Shown piece after piece: positions 6,528 to 8,015 of a stretch of DNA of 8,015 nt. Below the pieces are notes generated by a model. That model made no database searches. It was not told the origin of the DNA and saw nothing but the letters and a program-made list of their open reading frames with translations. Positions within the stretch are counted from its first letter, which is position 1, and the number at the start of each line of letters is the position of its first letter. Source of the DNA: Dehalococcoidia bacterium CG2_30_46_9 (lineage in GTDB: Bacteria; Chloroflexota; Dehalococcoidia; GIF9; AB-539-J10); assembly GCA_001873005.1 (NCBI GenBank), contig MNYE01000134.1, positions 1 to 8,015 on the forward strand, read 5' to 3'. The translations under genes were made by a program, and so were the position numbers.

Positions 6528-6590
6528 ACACGCACTCTGTCTTTGCGAGCGAAGCGAAGCAATCCCTCAAGGAGGAGGCAAGAATATGAA
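6511..6590 (+). repeat. 18-base duplication flanking a short repeat insert
   Basis: AGGAGGTAAGAATATGAA (6511-6528) and AGGAGGCAAGAATATGAA (6573-6590) match at 17 of 18 bases. Each carries a Shine-Dalgarno sequence (AGGAGG) seven bases before an ATGA. Between them lie 44 bases containing CTTTGCGAGCGAAGCGAAGC (6541-6560) followed by AATCC, a member of the same repeat family as the hairpin inside pyrK. The layout looks like an insertion with a flanking duplication, or a local duplication that took in a repeat. Confidence 0.7.
6524..6589 (+). CDS. Possible 21-residue coupling ORF between pyrK and yjbQ
   Basis: An ATG at 6524 overlaps the pyrK stop as ATGA, with AGGAGG seven bases upstream. It reads MNTHSVFASEAKQSLKEEAR plus Ile and ends in a TGA (6587-6589) that overlaps the yjbQ ATG, again as ATGA. 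The last residues (EARI) mirror the PyrK end (EVRI) because the flanking 18-base segment is duplicated. The peptide is repeat-derived and probably has no function of its own. It may serve only to carry ribosomes from pyrK to yjbQ. Translation is likely, given the signals, but unproven. Confidence 0.35.
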   Translation: MNTHSVFASEAKQSLKEEARI

Positions 6591-7005
6591 AATAGTTACT
6601 AAAGATATCACCTTTCAGAGTAAAGGAAATTGCGATATTATTGATATAACCTCTCAGGTGGCACAGGATGTGGCCGAATCGGGGATAAGCAATGGCACGA
6701 TAACTTTATTTGTCGGTGGCTCAACTGCCGGAATAACCACTATTGAATACGAGCCCAGGCTTCTCAATGATTTCAAGAATATGTGGGATAGATTGATACC
6801 GCAAAATATCCCTTACGAGCATAATAAAACCTGGGGAGATGGAAATGGTCATTCCCATGTGCGTGCTTCCGTCCTCGGAGCTTCACTGACTATTCCCCTC
6901 GTGAACAAAAAACTAACACTCGGTACTTGGCAACAGATAGTATTCGTTGATTTCGACAATCGCCCCAGATCAAGAAAAATAATCCTCCAGATTATGGGTG
7001 AGTGA
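6586..7005 (+). CDS. YjbQ/UPF0047 family protein
   Basis: This 139-residue protein matches the compact UPF0047 (YjbQ) family in length and motifs: GGSTAGITTIEYEP (44-57), a Tyr-Glu-His (77-79), WGDGNGHSHVRASVLG (83-98) with His89 and His91, LGTWQQIVFVDFDNRPR (112-128) and a C-terminal strand IILQIMGE. The conserved histidines probably form an active or metal-binding site. Members are often annotated as a secondary thiamine-phosphate synthase because a weak such activity has been reported, but the physiological role is unclear. The ATG at 6586 has AGGAGG seven bases before it and overlaps the stop of the mini-ORF. It lies in the same transcription unit as carB-pyrK, but no functional link to pyrimidines is known to me. 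The gene looks complete and ends naturally just where the downstream duplication begins. Confidence 0.9.
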   Translation: MKIVTKDITFQSKGNCDIIDITSQVAQDVAESGISNGTITLFVGGSTAGITTIEYEPRLLNDFKNMWDRLIPQNIPYEHNKTWGDGNGHSHVRASVLGASLTIPLVNKKLTLGTWQQIVFVDFDNRPRSRKIILQIMGE

Positions 7006-7498
7006 GCCAGCTTCATCTGTCTGCATAGCTTTAATACACAAAAATGAGCTTGTTTTGGGGACAATCTACGCCGCCCCGGCGATTGACGAATTCTATTTTG
7101 CCGAGAAGGGCAACGGTGCTTATTTAAATGGGGTTAAAATTCGAGTATCGGACATAGCAGACCTTGGTCAGAGCTATATTTTCTATTGTGAAGGTGGGGA
7201 AAAGGATAGGGCAAGAACAGGCGAGCTTGTTAATAGAGTCTATCCCCTTGTTATGGATATGCGCAAGTTGGGCTCGGCTGGTCTAGAAACAGCTTGGGTA
7301 GCAACAGGTAAAGGAGAGGCTTACTTCACCACCAAGATTGAGCCCTGGGATGTTGCTCCTGGAGTTCTATTAGTTCAAGAAGCTGGCGGAGAAATTACCG
7401 ACTTTCAAGGCAATCCCTGGAAGCCACAGACAAGTGACCTCTTATTTTCCAACGGGAAAGTTCACCACAAGATTTTGGATTTAATTCGCCCTTATTGA
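6998..7498 (+). CDS. 5'-truncated inositol monophosphatase-family protein, copy 1
   Basis: The 166-residue reading frame matches the C-terminal two thirds of the inositol monophosphatase family, which are metal-dependent sugar or inositol phosphate phosphatases of about 260 residues. It enters at SSVCIALIHKNELVLGTIY (the strand after the missing first motif), continues with FAEKGNGAYLNGVKI (34-48), and has the second signature LGSAGLETAWVATGKGEAY followed by IEPWDVAPGVLLVQEAGG (114-131), including the metal-ligand Asp118. The first signature (Asp-Pro-x-Asp-Gly-Thr) and the upstream metal-binding Glu are absent. The frame has a GTG at 6998 that overlaps the yjbQ stop but no convincing ribosome binding site. 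I think it is a pseudogene fused next to yjbQ by deletion; as it stands it could not bind the catalytic metals properly. It is duplicated immediately downstream. Confidence 0.75.
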   Translation: MSEPASSVCIALIHKNELVLGTIYAAPAIDEFYFAEKGNGAYLNGVKIRVSDIADLGQSYIFYCEGGEKDRARTGELVNRVYPLVMDMRKLGSAGLETAWVATGKGEAYFTTKIEPWDVAPGVLLVQEAGGEITDFQGNPWKPQTSDLLFSNGKVHHKILDLIRPY

Positions 7499-7523
7499 TT
7501 CTATCATCCCAGATTATGCATCT

Positions 7524-8015
7524 GTGAGCCAGCTTCATCTGTCTGCATAGCTTTAATACACAAAAATGAGCTTGTTTTGGGGACAATCTACGCCGCCCCG
7601 GCGATTGACGAATTCTATTTTGCCGAGAAGGGCAACGGTGCTTATTTAAATGGGGTTAAAATTCGAGTATCGGACATAGCAGACCTTGGTCAGAGCTATA
7701 TTTTCTATTGTGAAGGTGGGGAAAAGGATAGGGCAAGAACAGGCGAGCTTGTTAATAGAGTCTATCCCCTTGTTATGGATATGCGCAAGTTGGGCTCGGC
7801 TGGTCTAGAAACAGCTTGGGTAGCAACAGGTAAAGGAGAGGCTTACTTCACCACCAAGATTGAGCCCTGGGATGTTGCTCCTGGAGTTCTATTAGTTCAA
7901 GAAGCTGGCGGAGAAATTACCGACTTTCAAGGCAATCCCTGGAAGCCACAGACAAGTGACCTCTTATTTTCCAACGGGAAAGTTCACCACAAGATTTTGG
8001 ATTTAATTCGCCCTT
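7524..8015 (+). pseudogene. Inositol monophosphatase-family fragment, copy 2, cut by window end
   Basis: The same reading frame as copy 1 runs open to the window edge (through Ile-Arg-Pro), ending just before the tyrosine and stop codons of copy 1. It lacks the same N-terminal third. The frame upstream is open back to the copy 1 stop (7496-7498) but has no ATG, GTG or TTG near the beginning of the homology, because the sequence before it is ATCTGT instead of GTGAGT. So there is no plausible start, and this copy should not be translated as a separate protein. The 25 bases between the copies (7499-7523) hold no recognisable terminator or promoter. Confidence 0.7.

Larger units (their letters stand above)
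6987..8015 (+). repeat. Direct repeat, 522-base offset, identical over 492 bases
   Basis: The stretch 7002-7493 recurs at 7524-8015 with no difference that I can see, up to the window edge. Upstream of both copies, CCAGATTATG also recurs at the same offset (6987-6996 and 7509-7518), followed by five bases that differ (GGTGA against CATCT). The unit is therefore 522 bases, and the second copy may continue past the window. Perfect identity implies a very recent duplication or an assembly error at a contig end. Confidence 0.9.

Noticed and set aside
7395..7586. - strand ORF sharing its N-terminus with another at 6849-7064
   Set aside because: The shared start is only the antisense of the duplicated phosphatase fragment; it has no coding signal of its own.

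Overview
This window looks like bacterial chromosome of moderate G+C, with every credible gene on the + strand. The right two thirds hold part of a pyrimidine operon: carB (2231-5521), then pyrK (5625-6527), then a YjbQ/UPF0047 gene (6586-7005) and a 5'-truncated inositol-monophosphatase-family gene. The carB-pyrK order and the style of the dispersed palindromic repeats (TCATTGCGA...AAGCAATC, CCTCTCCCT...AGGGAGAGG, and an AT-rich AAAATCAAAAA type) remind me of uncultured Chloroflexota such as Dehalococcoidia. That placement is inference, not proof, and the sequence may come from a metagenome assembly.

Region 1 (1-2230) is an accessory patchwork. It contains the 3' end of an unrecognised gene, an orphan HicB-like antitoxin gene, an unknown 89-residue protein, a stub of a SWIM zinc-finger protein, a 371-residue PD-(D/E)XK nuclease-like protein, and a frameshifted stub of a DEDD 3'-5' exonuclease that ends just before carB. 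Two of these genes are clear 5' stubs, so the segment looks eroded by deletions. The usual partner carA is not beside carB, and the usual toxin hicA is not beside hicB.

Region 2 (2231-6527) encodes the large subunit of carbamoyl-phosphate synthetase and the electron-transfer subunit of class 1B dihydroorotate dehydrogenase. Both proteins keep their catalytic or cofactor motifs, but repeat-like DNA has entered the reading frames. CarB has a short extra segment flanked by an inverted repeat, and a Lys/Ser tail that runs into an AT-rich palindromic spacer. PyrK has two in-frame inserts, one a 41-base hairpin and one a roughly 100-base compound palindrome encoding an 11-residue period. Without them PyrK would be close to its usual size.

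Region 3 (6511-6590) is a small rearranged junction. An 18-base stretch carrying the ribosome binding site and ATGA start/stop overlap is duplicated around a repeat copy. This creates a possible 21-codon ORF linking pyrK to yjbQ by two successive ATGA overlaps.

Region 4 (6987-8015) is a direct duplication with a 522-base offset of an inositol-monophosphatase fragment. Its last 492 compared bases look identical and run to the window edge. Both copies lack the N-terminal metal-binding motif. The duplication may be real and recent, or it may be an assembly artefact at a contig end.
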